The translations under genes were made by a program, and so were the position numbers. This document shows positions 62,801-64,000 of a stretch of 64,000 nucleotides of DNA, one piece after another. The stretch's first letter is position 1. Each line of letters begins with the position of its first letter. Source of the stretch: Gyrodactylus bullatarudis (taxonomy: Eukaryota > Platyhelminthes > Monogenea > Gyrodactylidea > Gyrodactylidae); the NCBI GenBank assembly GCA_012064415.1, contig SSNU01000208.1, positions 397,770 through 461,769 on the forward strand, in the 5' to 3' direction. The notes under the pieces are model-generated. The model was not told where the DNA came from, ran no database searches, and was given only the letters and a program-made list of their open reading frames with translations.

Positions 62801-64000
62801 CAATGATTGGTCAGGAATCTGTGTCAATCAAACGCTCATTGAAATGAATAAGATGTTTAGCGTGAATTTAAAATAATGAAAATTCCCTTCTTAAAACTAC
62901 TCACTTTGTTCAATAAATTCATCAGTTAGCTTTAGATAGATAATATTCTATAAAATTTAATGTCTATCAGATATGTAAAGAGTCATTCGATCCATTCAGA
63001 CATTATCTTGAAATTTTGATTCCATACAGCTGTATCAAGATCTCAACAGCTGGCTTTATTTCTTTGTTGTTCTCATCTTGGATTATTAATTCGATTTGGA
63101 ATTTAATTTGAACTTTTAACTTAATTTGGTTTGTTTACCTTGGTGATTGATTGTGATAAAAGTTGTGAATTAAGAGTTTTTTTTAGTACAAACAAAACTT
63201 TCACGCATTTTCTCAAAGACATTTCCTTCCGAAAAGAATTTTTTTCATTGGATCTGATCTTTATTTGGAAAAGTGTCATAAAAATTCAATTAATAATATT
63301 GAATCTAAAGATTGTAAGTTCTCGAGAGTTAGATCTAGAAGAACAGTCTCTCTTGATTAGCTTAGATTGATTTGGTTTAGTTTCTGTGAATTATTCTCTT
63401 GTCAGCTGATTCTTTATCACTCTATCGATAATTGACTAACTGTAATTTTTTCAATTCTAATTAGGGTTCATCTAAGAAAATGCTTTATTTAACAACCATT
63501 CGATAGAAAATCTTTGTTTAACACGTTTTTTTGAAAACCCATTTCTAAAGGGCATAGAAAGTGTAACACTTAACTTTAAGTGTTCTCATAAATGCGAGTT
63601 GTGAAACATTTTTTATCTCATTTGTAGTTTCATTCAAAAATTGATTTTCAATGGCCTAAAGTTGTAAATGTTCCATTTACTTAAACTATAGATGACCCCT
63701 GGAAATAATTCGCCTTTTCTAAGTAATATTTGTCCATTATCTCATTACTTTTGAGAATTAATGAGTAATTTGAGGGAAATTTTCACATATCAGAAGAAAC
63801 GCAAACATTTTATTTTCCAAATGATTCGAATTTAATACTGCATTGTTTTGTTCCACTTTGTTTGTTCAACTACAGATGGATGATAAATAGAGAAATATGA
63901 TTTCCCTCCTTGTGAGGTACAAATACAAATACAAAAAAAGAACTGTCAACAAAATAATTTTATTTATTTAACAGCTGATGTTGTGAGATATACATTGTAT
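59874..64000. other. Right flank, no gene seen
   Basis: 4.1 kb of AT-rich DNA with only short open frames. A small perfect palindrome (AACACTTAA / TTAAGTGTT) lies at 63563-63582 and an ATT/ATA microsatellite near 60240-60275. The first 200 bp probably hold the PP2C promoter. Confidence 0.5.

Overview
This is animal (metazoan) nuclear DNA, very AT-rich, with spliceosomal genes. It holds twelve recognisable protein genes: an Achaete-scute-type bHLH factor, a DEG/ENaC channel, HP1, DCUN1, a penta-EF-hand protein (PDCD6/ALG-2 type), gamma-tubulin complex protein 3 (GCP3), CLASP, a SHIPPO-repeat (ODF3-like) protein, ALG11, MSH6, CTDNEP1 (Dullard) and, further away, a rhodopsin-type GPCR and a PP2C phosphatase (the last two make up the count with the first eleven as thirteen loci in all). 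Rebuilding exons from reading frame and family alignment gives many introns of only 25-37 nt. Such lengths are known from dicyemid mesozoans and very few other animals, so a dicyemid-like or similarly reduced lophotrochozoan is my best guess. That is inference, not proof.

Layout. 0-13 kb is a transposon graveyard: a Tc1-type DD34E element with an intact transposase and matching 212-bp inverted repeats sits inside a 5'-truncated LINE, which is itself flanked by direct repeats of about 160 bp. Three more LINE pieces, a foldback element and Penelope-like debris follow. 13.3-37.4 kb is a compact gene island with spacers mostly of 60-230 bp and alternating divergent and convergent pairs: ASH+, DEG/ENaC+, HP1+, DCUN1-, PEF+, GCP3-, CLASP+, SHIPPO-, ALG11-, MSH6+, CTDNEP1-. 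37.4-47.8 kb is gene-poor and holds inverted-repeat DNA transposon remnants. The GPCR lies at 47.8-48.9 kb. 49-57.8 kb is again repeats, including a near-perfect 409-bp hairpin, a rearranged Penelope-like element with RT and GIY-YIG parts in opposite orientation, and a candidate hammerhead ribozyme. PP2C lies at 57.8-59.9 kb. 59.9-64 kb shows no gene.

How it fits together. GCP3 (microtubule nucleation) and CLASP (microtubule stabilisation) are divergent from a 169-bp spacer. ALG11/MSH6 (134 bp) and DCUN1/PEF (72 bp) are also divergent pairs. The ASH and DEG/ENaC genes share an identical 14-bp word containing an inverted CCAAT box upstream. The most unusual pattern is intron size: in every gene with both size classes (CLASP, MSH6, PEF, PP2C) the ultra-short introns are all 5' and the longer ones all 3', with one switch per gene.
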